A stretch of 64,000 nucleotides of DNA from Lachnospiraceae bacterium (GTDB lineage: Bacteria > Bacillota > Clostridia > Lachnospirales > Lachnospiraceae), in the NCBI GenBank assembly GCA_014799465.1, contig JAAVHZ010000022.1:1-64000 (forward strand). The letters run 5' to 3'. The notes below the pieces were generated by a model that worked only from the letters and a program-made list of their open reading frames with translations, searched no databases and was not told the origin of the DNA. Both the position numbers and the translations under genes were made by a program. Of the stretch, positions 34,761-44,659 are shown piece by piece (position 1 is the stretch's first letter; each line of letters starts with the position of its first letter).

Positions 34761-35459
34761 TTATACGTAATGGATAGTAACGCCGCCGAATCTTACATTT
34801 CCGGTTATTGTAACAGTTGAGTCCGTAATGGAATCCGGCATTCCCGTTATATCTATGCCGCCTAACATTGCATTAGCAGATTGTTCAATCTCCCAGTTCT
34901 TAGGTACATAAATCTCAACACCTCCAAATGACACATTAAGATTTATGGTAGCTGTTTTATCTTTTAATTTTGCAGCATCAAAATATATATCTGCAGCACC
35001 GAATGAACAGTATATATCTGCTTTGGTGAGACAGGTAGTATTTACATATTTTACGATTGAACCGAATTGAGTGCGGCATTTTACTTCACTCTCATCAGTT
35101 TCATTTGTAATATTGTCGAAATGTATATGTTTGCCGTGATTTTTTGTGTGAGAATTTTTGGCAGGAAATATCATGGACAGACCGATGCTTCCCAGAACTG
35201 CTGCCAAAATCATAGGTCCCGGAGTGATTGCAGTAATATTAAATTCATCATCAAATATTATGAAGAAACATGCTAAGAAAAGTAAAAAAACAAAAAAATT
35301 CTTGTGGAGCAACCCTCTGATGGATATAATGATAAACAATATTCCAATTGAAATTCTGGTAAGACTAATATTATCAAATACTTCAAGCTGGCCTGCAAGT
35401 ACAAGAAATGCTGCAGCAACAAATACTAATCCCCAAAACAAATTATCATTTTTTTTCAT
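34761..35459 (-). CDS. LiaF-like membrane protein
   Basis: Four short N-terminal membrane helices (about 8-23, 30-48, 52-68, 80-98) are followed by a cytosolic beta-helix domain with Gly repeats (SFGAADIYFDAAKL, SFGGVEIYVP, MLGGIDITGM, RFGGVTIHYV) as in LiaF/VraT-type cell-envelope stress proteins. LiaF restrains a two-component system in Bacillus; here the partner is a LytTR regulator overlapping by four bases, a combination common in Firmicutes. An envelope-stress sensing role is inference. Confidence 0.87.
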   Translation of the reverse strand: MKKNDNLFWGLVFVAAAFLVLAGQLEVFDNISLTRISIGILFIIISIRGLLHKNFFVFLLFLACFFIIFDDEFNITAITPGPMILAAVLGSIGLSMIFPAKNSHTKNHGKHIHFDNITNETDESEVKCRTQFGSIVKYVNTTCLTKADIYCSFGAADIYFDAAKLKDKTATINLNVSFGGVEIYVPKNWEIEQSANAMLGGIDITGMPDSITDSTVTITGNVRFGGVTIHYV

Positions 35460-35917
35460 AAAGACAACCTCTTTTCCTTTAATTTTTCCTGTAATGGTTT
35501 GTAGTAGTATCGTGAAACGTATACCTGTTTATGGGTATTTTCAAATTCAACAATGCTTGATGAAGTGATATTTCTTGTAATGGAGTACACTGCATGAGTG
35601 TTTAAGATTGTTGATTTTGATACTCTGGTGAAGAAACCGGGTAAAATTTCTTCAAGCTCATAAAGTTTGTTTTTAACAAGGTATAATTCATTTGTGGTAT
35701 GGGCATTTACGATACCGTTGTTCGTTTCAAAGAACAGAATTTTTTCTAACGGAATATAATATTCTTTTTCGTTTTTATAAAATACAGGCTGATTTAAATT
35801 ATTGTATGTGTTATTGATTAAGCTTTGCAGCCTGATAATATCATCATTAATAGAGTTGCATCTTATAATGATTTCATTTTCGGATATATTGCAGTCCGTT
35901 TCAATTTTTATTTTCAT
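35456..35917 (-). CDS. LytTR-domain DNA-binding regulator
   Basis: A stand-alone LytTR protein without receiver domain. Residues about 1-45 form a short N-terminal part; the LytTR fold spans about 50-150 (PLEKILFFETNNGIVNAHT, FTRVSKSTILNTHAVYSI). Its stop overlaps the start of the LiaF-like gene, so the two are translationally coupled. In related pairs the membrane protein sequesters the regulator (inference). TGGAGGAAAACAG upstream of ATG. Confidence 0.9.
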   Translation of the reverse strand: MKIKIETDCNISENEIIIRCNSINDDIIRLQSLINNTYNNLNQPVFYKNEKEYYIPLEKILFFETNNGIVNAHTTNELYLVKNKLYELEEILPGFFTRVSKSTILNTHAVYSITRNITSSSIVEFENTHKQVYVSRYYYKPLQEKLKEKRLSL

Positions 35918-36068
35918 CTGTTTTCCTCCATAGATTTAATATATCAGAATAAAATTAAAAGTAAATAGATTTTAAGTGACAGGTAAAAAAACGAATGTAA
36001 GAGGTATTTTTTTAGGTTTTAAATGTACAAAAATTTATAGAATATTTATAAATATCTTTAATTATTCA

Positions 36069-36097
36069 TTAATGGAAATGTCTATATATGGTATAAT
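36069..36097 (+). promoter_or_regulatory. Extended -10 promoter of the two-component operon
   Basis: TGGTATAAT at 36089-36097 is a perfect extended -10; the -35 region (TTAATG) is poor. It lies about 30 bases before the kinase start. Confidence 0.55.
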
Positions 36098-36130
36098 TAT
36101 AACTAACAGTATTAAGGAGAAGATACAGCC

Positions 36131-37636
36131 ATGAAGCTTGGAACAAAGTTAAAAATATCTTTTGTAATTATTTCCATTATTCCTACATTGCTTATGTCAA
36201 GCGTTGTTGTACTTTTGGGAATGTGGCAGGTAAATGATATAAATAGCAGTTATGATACAGAGATAAAGGATTTTACAAGCCTTACAAATCCTGCAAAGTT
36301 ATTTGGTAATATTGCAGATAAAATTTTCAATGATGTGGAAGATGTATTGGAAAATGATGTAGATAAAATAGAATCATCTGAATATGTGGAAGAAATTAAT
36401 GGAAAGCTTTTAAAGAAGTTTTCTTTTATGGTTGTTACAAAGAATGACAATGTAGTCTACTCCGGAAGTGATAAGAATATATCAGATATTATAGAGAAAC
36501 TTCCTTCTTATTCAGAATGTGTTGATATGCAGAACAGTTTTTATGTAAATGGAGAGAAACAGTATATTGTCAGATACCATCCCTTTACTTATTCGGACGG
36601 AAGTCAGGGAGTAGTATTTATTTTTACGGGTATAGATGGTATTATTCCGCAATTAAAGGTTCTTTTTATTGAATTATTGATTGCCATGATTCTTATAATA
36701 TTTATTACAGGAATTATTTTGACTATATGGATATATAATAGTGTACTTCGCCCGATGAATCGTCTTACCGAAGCTACCAGAAAGATTTCAGAGGGTGATT
36801 TGGATTTTACTCTTGAGGCAGAGGCAGATGATGAGTTTGGAAAATTATGTGATGATTTTGAGGAAATGAGAAAGAGACTCAAGCAGTCGACGGAGGATAA
36901 AATCAGGGATGATGAGGAGTTGAAGGAGCTTATCAGTAATATTTCACATGACCTTAAGACACCTATAACGGCTATAAAGGGATATGTTGAGGGCATTATG
37001 GATGGCGTAGCAGATACACCGGAAAAAATGGACAAATACATTCATACCATTTATAATAAAGCAAACGACATGGACAGACTTATAGCAGAACTTACAACGT
37101 ATTCAAGGATTGATACAAACAGAATGCCATACAATTTTTCAAAGGTGAATGTTGATGAATATTTTAATGATTGTGTAGATGAACTTGCTTATGAGCTGGG
37201 TTCAAAAAATATTAAACTGACATATTTTAATTATACTGATAAAGATACCATAATAATAGCTGATTCTGAGCAGTTGAAAAGGGTTATAAATAATATTGTA
37301 AGCAATTCGGTTAAATATATTGGAAATAAACAGGGAACACTTAATATACGCATAAATGATGAGGGAGATTTTATACGAGTAGAGATTGAAGATAATGGTA
37401 AAGGAATAGAATCAAAAGACCTGCCATATATATTTGACAGATTTTACAGAACTGATTCATCCAGAAATTCCAATCAGGGTGGAAGCGGAATAGGGTTATC
37501 TATTGTAAAGAAAATCATTGAAGCACATGGCGGTAAGATATGGGCAACGAGCAGACCGGGAACAGGTACTGCAATGCATTTTGTGATTAGGAAATATGTG
37601 GAAAATGTAGTCGAAAGGGTGAATGAAAATGAGTAG
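36131..37636 (+). CDS. Sensor histidine kinase with HAMP domain
   Basis: Two membrane helices (about 9-31 and 178-203) enclose an extracytoplasmic sensor of roughly 145 residues. HAMP follows (SVLRPMNRLTEATRKISEGD), then the H-box with phosphorylated His near 273 (NISHDLKTPITAIKGY) and a HATPase domain with VINNIVSNSVKYIG, IFDRFYRTDSS and GGSGIGLSIVKK. Signal unknown. It overlaps the response regulator gene, so the two form one operon. Confidence 0.94.
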   Translation: MKLGTKLKISFVIISIIPTLLMSSVVVLLGMWQVNDINSSYDTEIKDFTSLTNPAKLFGNIADKIFNDVEDVLENDVDKIESSEYVEEINGKLLKKFSFMVVTKNDNVVYSGSDKNISDIIEKLPSYSECVDMQNSFYVNGEKQYIVRYHPFTYSDGSQGVVFIFTGIDGIIPQLKVLFIELLIAMILIIFITGIILTIWIYNSVLRPMNRLTEATRKISEGDLDFTLEAEADDEFGKLCDDFEEMRKRLKQSTEDKIRDDEELKELISNISHDLKTPITAIKGYVEGIMDGVADTPEKMDKYIHTIYNKANDMDRLIAELTTYSRIDTNRMPYNFSKVNVDEYFNDCVDELAYELGSKNIKLTYFNYTDKDTIIIADSEQLKRVINNIVSNSVKYIGNKQGTLNIRINDEGDFIRVEIEDNGKGIESKDLPYIFDRFYRTDSSRNSNQGGSGIGLSIVKKIIEAHGGKIWATSRPGTGTAMHFVIRKYVENVVERVNENE

Positions 37637-38318
37637 AATATTGATAGTGGAAGACGAAGAGAGCATAGCAGAACTTGAGAAGGATTACCTTGAACTCAGT
37701 GGATTTGATGTGGAGATTGAAAATAACGGAGAGTCAGGAATGAAAAGAGCAATGTCGGAAGAATTTGACATGTATATACTTGATCTTATGCTGCCGGACG
37801 TGGACGGTTTTGAAATCTGTAAAACCATAAGGGAATCTAAAAATACACCTATACTTATGATATCGGCTAAAAAAGATGATATTGATAAGATAAGGGGATT
37901 AGGTCTGGGGGCAGACGATTATATGACTAAGCCGTTCAGCCCGAGTGAGATGGTGGCAAGGGTAAAGGCACATCTGGCACGATATGAGCGGCTTATAGGC
38001 TCAGGTCAGCAGGAAAATGATGTAATAGAGATAAGAGGTCTTAAAATTGATAAGACGGCAAGGCGTGTATGGGTAAATAATGATGAGAAAACATTTACAA
38101 CGAAAGAGTTTGATCTTCTGGCATTTCTTGCACAAAATCCAAATCATGTATTTACGAAAGATGAACTTTTCAGAGAAATATGGGATATGGAATCCATTGG
38201 AGATATTGCTACAGTGACAGTACATATCAAAAAGATACGTGAAAAGATAGAGTATTCGACATCTAAACCACAGTATATAGAGACTATATGGGGAGTGGGA
38301 TACAGATTTAAAATGTAA
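37629..38318 (+). CDS. OmpR/PhoB-family response regulator
   Basis: Receiver domain (about 1-118) with acidic pair VEDEES, phosphorylated Asp in MYILDLMLPDVDG, and Lys in MTKPFSPSEM. The C-terminal winged helix (about 135-230) shows TTKEFDLLAFL and VTVHIKKIREKI and ends with WGVGYRFKM. AAGGGTG is best spaced for ATG 37629; ATG 37623 is also possible. Partner of the preceding kinase; targets unknown. Confidence 0.95.
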   Translation: MSRILIVEDEESIAELEKDYLELSGFDVEIENNGESGMKRAMSEEFDMYILDLMLPDVDGFEICKTIRESKNTPILMISAKKDDIDKIRGLGLGADDYMTKPFSPSEMVARVKAHLARYERLIGSGQQENDVIEIRGLKIDKTARRVWVNNDEKTFTTKEFDLLAFLAQNPNHVFTKDELFREIWDMESIGDIATVTVHIKKIREKIEYSTSKPQYIETIWGVGYRFKM

Positions 38319-38441
38319 AAATTTCTTGCAGTGTATATTCTAAAGTGGTAATATTCATTATAAAGAGACTAAGTTTTTACTAATTATAGTAACGCATACT
38401 TTCAGTTTTTCAGAAGATAATAGAGGTATGGAGGACTGGAT

Positions 38442-39512
38442 ATGCGTTTTGATAGTGCAAAATTAGTTAGTTTAATTATAGGTTTAGCTTCATATATAGT
38501 AGTGTATTTGGCGGTAAAATATGCTCTTCCTTTGTTTATCCCGTTTGTGGCTGCATATGTTCTTGCCTGGTGCATAAGACCGGTGGCAAAGATTTTTTCG
38601 GACAGATTCAGGATGAACAGTGGAATGGCGGCATTTATGGCATTATTTCTTACGGTTGTACTTGTGGTATCATTTTTATGCTGGACAGGAATCAATGCTG
38701 CCGGACAGGTATGCGGTCTTATAAAAATGTGGAATCGCTGTTCAGGTGATATGGTAAATGAGATGAAACATACCTGTTCTTATATAGAAGACAGCATAGG
38801 TCTTAAAGACGGAACTATATACAGAGGAGTAGTACGGTATGCGGACGGATTTAATACGAACAATATTACTTCAAAAGTAATGGGCAGTTCCGTAAGTGCA
38901 GCTGTAACATCAGTTGAATGTATAGTGGCAGCTTTTGTTGTGATTATATCAGCTTTTTATTTTCTTAAAGATAGGGATAAGATGGCAGAAAAAAGGGCAG
39001 GCTCATTGTTTGGAAAAGAGATAAACAGAATAATGGGCAGAATATATACTACGGGCGTGGCATATGCAAAAGCACAGGCAGTTATTATGATTATTACGGC
39101 TGTAGTGTGCTTTATAGGATTTAAGATGGCAGGGATAAAATATTCGGCTTTGTATGCTGTTGTGGTAGGTATACTGGATGCACTGCCATTATTGGGAATA
39201 GGAGTGTTTCTTCTTCCGGCAGCAGCTATATACGCATTGAGAAGGCAATTAAGGACAGCGGTTATAATGGTCGTTGTATTTATCATATGTTATTGCACAA
39301 GAGAGATATTAGAACCAAGAATAATGGGAAAAAATGTAGGATTATCGCCGATTATGACAATGATTACAATGTATGTCGGATATAAGCTGTTTGGACTTAC
39401 AGGTGTGATAACAGGACCATTTTCTTACATTGCAGCCAATGAACTGGCAAATATACTGATAAAGGGTACAGGTGAAGTATACGATGAAGAGATTGAAGAT
39501 AGTAAAACATAA
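38442..39512 (+). CDS. AI-2E-family/YtvI-like membrane protein
   Basis: Eight or so membrane helices with the AI-2E (PerM) family pattern: a long soluble segment after the third helix, and ARAQAV-like AKAQAVIMIITAVV, PLLGIGVFLLPAA, LEPRIMGKNVGLSPIMTM near the C-terminus. YtvI homologues are sporulation membrane proteins, but other family members are antiporters, so the function is not settled. It overlaps the diguanylate cyclase gene, suggesting co-transcription. Confidence 0.85.
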   Translation: MRFDSAKLVSLIIGLASYIVVYLAVKYALPLFIPFVAAYVLAWCIRPVAKIFSDRFRMNSGMAAFMALFLTVVLVVSFLCWTGINAAGQVCGLIKMWNRCSGDMVNEMKHTCSYIEDSIGLKDGTIYRGVVRYADGFNTNNITSKVMGSSVSAAVTSVECIVAAFVVIISAFYFLKDRDKMAEKRAGSLFGKEINRIMGRIYTTGVAYAKAQAVIMIITAVVCFIGFKMAGIKYSALYAVVVGILDALPLLGIGVFLLPAAAIYALRRQLRTAVIMVVVFIICYCTREILEPRIMGKNVGLSPIMTMITMYVGYKLFGLTGVITGPFSYIAANELANILIKGTGEVYDEEIEDSKT

Positions 39513-40566
39513 CTTTGACAAGTGGGTATATAATACTAACATTTTTACATTTCTTGTATGGACAGCATTAGTTGTGAATGTCATATATGTTGTCTTGTTT
39601 ATGTGTGTAAGACATTTTTTGCTGGCTGTTATTTACAGTGGTGAGATAGTGTACTTTTTTTCTCTTTTGAATAAACGGGATGAAAATGGCAGAAACAGTG
39701 GATTCCAGATGATAGGCATGACAATGTGTATTTACATAAGTACTGTTTTAAGCATATTGCTTTTGGGAGCCGATTACAGTTTTAATTCAATTCTTCTAAG
39801 CATGATACCTGTATTTTTCTTTGTGGAATATTTACTTATGGACAGTTCCATATTATCATATATTTCCAGTGCGGTTATACTGATTACGGATATTATATTA
39901 GTATTATTAAATGACAGGTTTGTAACGAAGTCACTTACAGTAATTGAGAAAAATATTTTTCAAAGCTTTAACTGGATTGTATCTATATTTTTCACTGTAT
40001 TTTCAGCTACAGTGTTTATGGCGGAGGTATTTAATATCAGCAGCGGGCTTACAAACCAAAATAGAAAACTGAATGAACTTGCTAACCATGACCCGCTTAC
40101 ACAGCTTTTATTAAGACGACCCATGCAGGAGTATATAGATAAATGTGTTGAACAGAAAAAATTGTATTCTAAGGATTATGTGGTATGTATTGGCGATATA
40201 GATTTATTTAAGAAGTTCAATGATGAATATGGTCATGACTGTGGTGATGTTGTATTAAAGACAGTAAGCAGGCTGATTGCCGATGGAGTTGGCAATGGCA
40301 ATTATGTATGCCGTTGGGGAGGAGAAGAGATATTGATTCTGTTTCCTGATAATACGATGTATGAAGCAGAAAAAGTTATTGAAAAAGTACGTGTGACTAT
40401 AGAGAAAACCATTATCAGTTATAAAGATGCAAATGTGCATGTAACAATGACCTTTGGAATAAGTTCAAGCGAGAAACATATTATGTCACATGAAGTCATT
40501 GAATCAGCAGATAAGGCACTTTACAAAGGAAAACAGTCAGGAAGGAACAAAGTCTGTTGTGGTTGA
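39484..40566 (+). CDS. Membrane diguanylate cyclase-like protein (GGEEI variant)
   Basis: Six predicted N-terminal membrane helices, then a GGDEF domain from about residue 200 (LNELANHDPLTQLLLRRPM, IDLFKKFNDEYGHDCGD). The active-site loop reads RWGGEEI, so the last position is Ile instead of Phe; the two Gly and two Glu needed for GTP and metal remain. No RxxD inhibitory site stands in front of it. Activity is likely but not certain. Start: AGGTGA supports ATG 39484 within the end of the YtvI-like gene; GTG 39472 is an alternative. Confidence 0.88.
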   Translation: MKRLKIVKHNFDKWVYNTNIFTFLVWTALVVNVIYVVLFMCVRHFLLAVIYSGEIVYFFSLLNKRDENGRNSGFQMIGMTMCIYISTVLSILLLGADYSFNSILLSMIPVFFFVEYLLMDSSILSYISSAVILITDIILVLLNDRFVTKSLTVIEKNIFQSFNWIVSIFFTVFSATVFMAEVFNISSGLTNQNRKLNELANHDPLTQLLLRRPMQEYIDKCVEQKKLYSKDYVVCIGDIDLFKKFNDEYGHDCGDVVLKTVSRLIADGVGNGNYVCRWGGEEILILFPDNTMYEAEKVIEKVRVTIEKTIISYKDANVHVTMTFGISSSEKHIMSHEVIESADKALYKGKQSGRNKVCCG

Positions 40567-40590
40567 CAAAAGCACTATATTAGATATAAA
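40563..40590 (+). promoter_or_regulatory. Promoter of proS
   Basis: TTGACA at 40563-40568, a 16-base spacer, TATAAA at 40585-40590, giving a short leader of about 35 bases. No T-box fits in this leader. Confidence 0.65.
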
Positions 40591-40632
40591 ATCATTGACA
40601 GTGAATTGAATATATGAAAGGAACAGGTTGAA

Positions 40633-42066
40633 ATGGCAAAGGAAAAGAAATTTGTTGAGGCAATAACTTCCATGGATGAGGATTTTGCACAATGGTATAC
40701 GGATGTAGTAAAAAAGGCAGAACTTATTGAATACTCCAGTGTAAAAGGATGTATGATTATACGTCCCAACGGATATGCCATATGGGAAAATATTCAGAAT
40801 GAATTAGATAAAAGGTTTAAGGCAACAGGCGTGGAAAATGTATATATGCCAATGTTTATTCCTGAGAGTCTGCTTCAGAAGGAAAAAGACCATGTAGAGG
40901 GATTTGCACCTGAAGTAGCATGGGTTACACATGGAGGAATGGAACCATTACAGGAAAGAATGTGCGTAAGACCTACATCAGAAACATTGTTTTGTGATTT
41001 CTATAAAGATATAATACAATCATACAGGGATTTACCTAAATTATATAATCAGTGGTGCTCGGTAGTGAGATGGGAAAAGGAGACAAGACCGTTTTTGCGT
41101 TCAAGGGAATTTTTATGGCAGGAAGGTCATACCATACATGCCACTGCTGAAGAGGCAGAGGAAAGGACAAGACAGATGCTTAATCTGTATGCCGATTTTT
41201 GTGAAGATTTCCTTGCAATACCGGTAATACGTGGTAAAAAAACGGAAAAGGAGAAGTTTGCCGGTGCGGAGTCTACATATACAATAGAGGCACTTATGCA
41301 TGATGGAAAGGCACTTCAGTCCGGTACAAGCCATAATTTTGGAGACGGATTTGCAAAGGCATTTGGTATTCAATATACAGATAAAGATAATAAGCTTCAG
41401 TATGCATATCAGACTTCATGGGGCATGACTACAAGACTTATAGGTGCAGTTATAATGGTACACGGTGATTCAAGCGGACTGGTACTACCGCCAAGACTTG
41501 CTCCGGTTCAGGTTATGATAGTGCCTGTCAGACAGCAGCAGGAAGGTGTACTTGAGAAGGCAGACGAGCTGGCAGATAAGCTGTCAGATTACAGAGTCAG
41601 AATAGACAAAACAGACAAATCACCGGGTTGGAAATTCAGTGAGCAGGAAGTAAAGGGCATACCTTTGCGTGTAGAATTAGGACCAAAAGATATAGAGGCT
41701 AATCAGGCTGTAATAGTAAGAAGAGATACAAGGGAAAAGATAACGGTATCTCTGGACGAAATAGATGTTAAAATCGGAGAAGTATTGGAAACCATGCAGA
41801 AGGAAATGCTTGAGAGGGCAAGAAAGCACAGGGATGAACATACTACGGTTGCACTTAATTATGATGAATTTAAAGATGCTGTTGAAAATAAACAGGGATT
41901 CATAAAGGCAATGTGGTGCGGTGATAAGGCATGCGAAGACAAAGTGAAAGAAGAGACTACGGCAACATCAAGGTGTATGCCGTTTGAGCAGGAGCAGCTT
42001 TCGGATAAATGCGTATGCTGTGGAAGAACGGCAAAAACAATGGTATATTGGGGTAAAGCATACTAA
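40633..42066 (+). CDS. proS: Prolyl-tRNA synthetase, short (archaeal/eukaryotic-like) type
   Basis: A class II synthetase of 477 residues without the bacterial editing insertion. Motif 2 is [21 protein letters not shown] and motif 3 is [16 protein letters not shown], followed by the anticodon domain and a C-terminal domain whose Cys residues (CGDKAC...CVCCG) may bind zinc. This type is common in Clostridia. Start is preceded by AAAGGAACAGG, with its own promoter and a terminator downstream. Confidence 0.96.
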   Translation: MAKEKKFVEAITSMDEDFAQWYTDVVKKAELIEYSSVKGCMIIRPNGYAIWENIQNELDKRFKATGVENVYMPMFIPESLLQKEKDHVEGFAPEVAWVTHGGMEPLQERMCVRPTSETLFCDFYKDIIQSYRDLPKLYNQWCSVVRWEKETRPFLRSREFLWQEGHTIHATAEEAEERTRQMLNLYADFCEDFLAIPVIRGKKTEKEKFAGAESTYTIEALMHDGKALQSGTSHNFGDGFAKAFGIQYTDKDNKLQYAYQTSWGMTTRLIGAVIMVHGDSSGLVLPPRLAPVQVMIVPVRQQQEGVLEKADELADKLSDYRVRIDKTDKSPGWKFSEQEVKGIPLRVELGPKDIEANQAVIVRRDTREKITVSLDEIDVKIGEVLETMQKEMLERARKHRDEHTTVALNYDEFKDAVENKQGFIKAMWCGDKACEDKVKEETTATSRCMPFEQEQLSDKCVCCGRTAKTMVYWGKAY

Positions 42067-42089
42067 AACCCGGGTGTAATATTTTAATG

Positions 42090-42127
42090 GCAATAACAGT
42101 GTGGTCAGCACACTGCTATTGCTTTTT
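42090..42127 (+). terminator. proS terminator
   Basis: GCAATAACAGTGTG pairs with CACACTGCTATTGC with one mismatch, then TTTTT. Confidence 0.9.
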
Positions 42128-42151
42128 AACTATTGTTTTGCCGGCATATCC
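42124..42151 (+). repeat. Possible tail of the three-hairpin element (copy D)
   Basis: TTTTAACTATTGTTTTGCCGG and the following CATATCCGG align with TTTTAACTATTGTTTGTGCCGC at 21160 in copy B and keep a short GCCGG-type hairpin. It directly follows another hairpin. The match is short, so homology is tentative. Confidence 0.4.
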
Positions 42152-42177
42152 GGATGTGTATAGAAATGGAGGCAGAA

Positions 42178-43521
42178 GTGGATAGAGATATAAAGATAAA
42201 TCTTCCTGAAAAAGTATCATTTATTATAGACAGGCTTATGGAAAACGGGTTTGAGGCATTTGCCGTAGGTGGTTGTGTAAGGGATACCATTTTGGGAAGA
42301 TGTCCGAATGACTGGGATATTACAACTTCAGCAAAACCTGCGGATATTAAGAAAATATTTTCAAGGACTATCGATACCGGAATAGAGCATGGGACGGTTA
42401 CGGTTATGCTGGAACATCAGGGATTTGAAGTGACTACATATAGAATAGATGGTGAGTATGAAGATAACAGGCATCCGAAAGAAGTAAGGTTTACACCTGA
42501 TTTAAAAGAAGACTTAAAACGAAGGGATTTTACCATAAATGCGATGGCATATAATGATGAAAGGGGGATTGTAGACGAATTTGGCGGTATTGAAGATTTG
42601 GAGAATGGAATAATTAAGTGCGTAGGAGTGGCTGAAGAGAGATTTAATGAAGATGCATTAAGAATATTACGTGCGGTCAGGTTTGGGGCACAAATGGATT
42701 TTCAGATAGAAGAGGCCACTGCGGCTGCAATTAAAAAGCTGTCAGGAAATCTTGTGCATATAAGCCATGAGAGGATACAGGCAGAGTTGGAAAAGCTGAT
42801 AATGTCATCACATCCTGAGAGTATGAGGACAGCATATGAACTTGGTATAACAAAGTGGATAATACCTGAGTTTGACAATATGATGGAGACACCACAAAAT
42901 TCAAAATATCACAGATATAATGTTGGGGAGCATACCATAAAAGTAATGGAAAATGTAGAGCCCAACCACTATTTGAGATGGGCGGCACTTCTTCATGATG
43001 TGGGAAAACCTATTAAACATACAATCGGAAATGATGGATATTCTCATTTTTACGGACATGGAGAAGCAGGAGAAAAAATCTCCGAAGAAATATTAAAGAA
43101 TCTTAAGTTTGATAATAAGACGGTTAAGATTGTAAGCCGGCTGGTAAAATTCCATGATTATGATATTAAGCCAAATGAAAAGTCTGTAAGAAAGGCTGTA
43201 GTAAAGGTTGGGAATGACATATTTCCTTATTTGTTGAAATTAAGAAGGGCTGATTTAAGCGGGAAGAGCAGGTACAGTATAGAACTTACAACTCCTGTTT
43301 TTGACAAAGTAGAAGAGATTTATGAATTTGTGGTTAAAAGAGGTGACTGTATGTCACGAAGTGAAATGGCTGTCAATGGAAGAGACCTTATAGAATGGGG
43401 ATTAAAACCGGGGGAACAGGTTGGAGAGGGACTGGACTATTTATTTGAATCAATTCTTAAGAATCCGGAATTAAATACAAAAGAGCAGTTAAAAGAACTA
43501 CTTAAGAAATCTTTTACATAA
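42178..43521 (+). CDS. cca: CCA tRNA nucleotidyltransferase with HD domain
   Basis: Class II nucleotidyltransferase head (AVGGCVRDTILGR, then PNDWDITTSA with the DxD metal motif), RRDFTINAMAYN, the RNA-binding RILRAVRFGAQ, and a C-terminal HD phosphohydrolase-like domain (LRWAALLHDVGKP). It adds or repairs the 3' CCA of tRNAs. GGAGG at 42168-42172 supports GTG 42178; longer readings would start in the preceding terminator or repeat. About 447 residues. Confidence 0.93.
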   Translation: MDRDIKINLPEKVSFIIDRLMENGFEAFAVGGCVRDTILGRCPNDWDITTSAKPADIKKIFSRTIDTGIEHGTVTVMLEHQGFEVTTYRIDGEYEDNRHPKEVRFTPDLKEDLKRRDFTINAMAYNDERGIVDEFGGIEDLENGIIKCVGVAEERFNEDALRILRAVRFGAQMDFQIEEATAAAIKKLSGNLVHISHERIQAELEKLIMSSHPESMRTAYELGITKWIIPEFDNMMETPQNSKYHRYNVGEHTIKVMENVEPNHYLRWAALLHDVGKPIKHTIGNDGYSHFYGHGEAGEKISEEILKNLKFDNKTVKIVSRLVKFHDYDIKPNEKSVRKAVVKVGNDIFPYLLKLRRADLSGKSRYSIELTTPVFDKVEEIYEFVVKRGDCMSRSEMAVNGRDLIEWGLKPGEQVGEGLDYLFESILKNPELNTKEQLKELLKKSFT

Positions 43522-43527
43522 TCAAAA

Positions 43528-43568
43528 GATACCACTCATATTATAAAAGTAGAAATGAGGGAGGTATC
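43528..43568 (+). promoter_or_regulatory. Stem-loop covering the ribosome binding site of the CotS-like gene
   Basis: GATACC-a-CTCAT (43528-43539) pairs with ATGAG-gga-GGTATC (43555-43568). The gene's Shine-Dalgarno GGGAGG (43559-43564) is partly in the 3' arm, so folding could limit translation initiation. Confidence 0.5.
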
Positions 43569-43571
43569 GAA

Positions 43572-44555
43572 ATGAATGAGAAGACTACTGAATTGTTATC
43601 AAAATATGAACTAAAAGTCGGAAGAGTTACAAGGGCAAGAGGAGGTTTTCTATGTGATACAGAGAACGGATTAAAACTTTTCAGGGAATATAAGGGAACG
43701 GAAAAGCATCTGGAGATTGAAAGTTTTATACTGGACAGGATAAAGGAATCAGGAAGGTGCAAGGCGGATTATATAGTTAAAAACAGTGAAGGGGAAATAC
43801 TTACTAAAGATGATGACGGTATGTCTTACATATTAAAGGACTGGTATACATCACACGAATGTAATGTCTGGGATAAATCCGAAATATGCAGTGCATGTGG
43901 TATGCTGGCGAGAATACATCTCATTTTAAGCGGGTATAATAAAGACAGGATGTTTGATTTATATCCTTGTAATCTGATGAAAGAATATGAAAGACATAAT
44001 AATGAAATGAGGAGGGCACGTTCATTTATCAGGAATAAAAACAGAAAAAATGAATTTGAGCTGAAGATATTGTCATGTTTTGACCGCTTTTATATTAAGG
44101 CGGCAGATGCGGGCAGAGAATTGGAAAAGTGCAACTATGAAGCCCAGAGGGAAAATGCATATGATAATCAGACTATATGTCATGGCAGTTTCAATTATCA
44201 TAATATTTTATTTTATGACAAAGAAGCAATTCCGGTTAATTTTGAAAGAGCAGTGGTCGATATTCAAATAACAGACTTTTATGACTTTTTAAGGAAAGTT
44301 ATGGAAAAGTATAACTGGGATGTGGAACTTGGATATAAAATGTTAAATGAGTATGACCGTGTGCGTACGATAAGCCGTGATGAGAGAAAACTTATATATG
44401 TAATGCTGCTATATCCTGAAAAATTCTGGAAGATTGTTAATCAGTATTATAATGGTAATAAGTCATGGATTCCTGATAAAAACGCAGATAAACTTAATAC
44501 CGTATGCAGTCAGGATGAAAAGAAGCAGCAGTTTGTTAATACGGTGAATCCGTAA
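43572..44555 (+). CDS. CotS-like spore coat / kinase-fold protein
   Basis: An aminoglycoside-phosphotransferase-fold protein of the CotS family: lysine-containing N-lobe (NGLKLFREYKGTEKHLEIE), an ICHGSFNYHNILF catalytic-loop-like motif in which the usual Asp after HG is Ser, then NFERAVVDIQITDFYDFLRK as the metal loop. Related proteins join the spore coat; kinase activity is doubtful because of the altered loop. Start ATG 43572 follows GGGAGG by seven bases. Monocistronic or coupled to cca, 50 bases upstream. Confidence 0.85.
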   Translation: MNEKTTELLSKYELKVGRVTRARGGFLCDTENGLKLFREYKGTEKHLEIESFILDRIKESGRCKADYIVKNSEGEILTKDDDGMSYILKDWYTSHECNVWDKSEICSACGMLARIHLILSGYNKDRMFDLYPCNLMKEYERHNNEMRRARSFIRNKNRKNEFELKILSCFDRFYIKAADAGRELEKCNYEAQRENAYDNQTICHGSFNYHNILFYDKEAIPVNFERAVVDIQITDFYDFLRKVMEKYNWDVELGYKMLNEYDRVRTISRDERKLIYVMLLYPEKFWKIVNQYYNGNKSWIPDKNADKLNTVCSQDEKKQQFVNTVNP

Positions 44556-44571
44556 CAAAAATAGTAAGTCT

Positions 44572-44600
44572 TTGACTTTATTGGATAAGTAGTATATAAT
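44572..44600 (+). promoter_or_regulatory. Promoter of the PEGA lipoprotein
   Basis: TTGACT at 44572-44577, a 17-base spacer, perfect TATAAT at 44595-44600. Confidence 0.75.
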
Positions 44601-44659
44601 TATTCGGTGTAAACTTTTTTTTGCTCAGATAAAATGTAGAGCAGACTGGAGGTAAGGTC

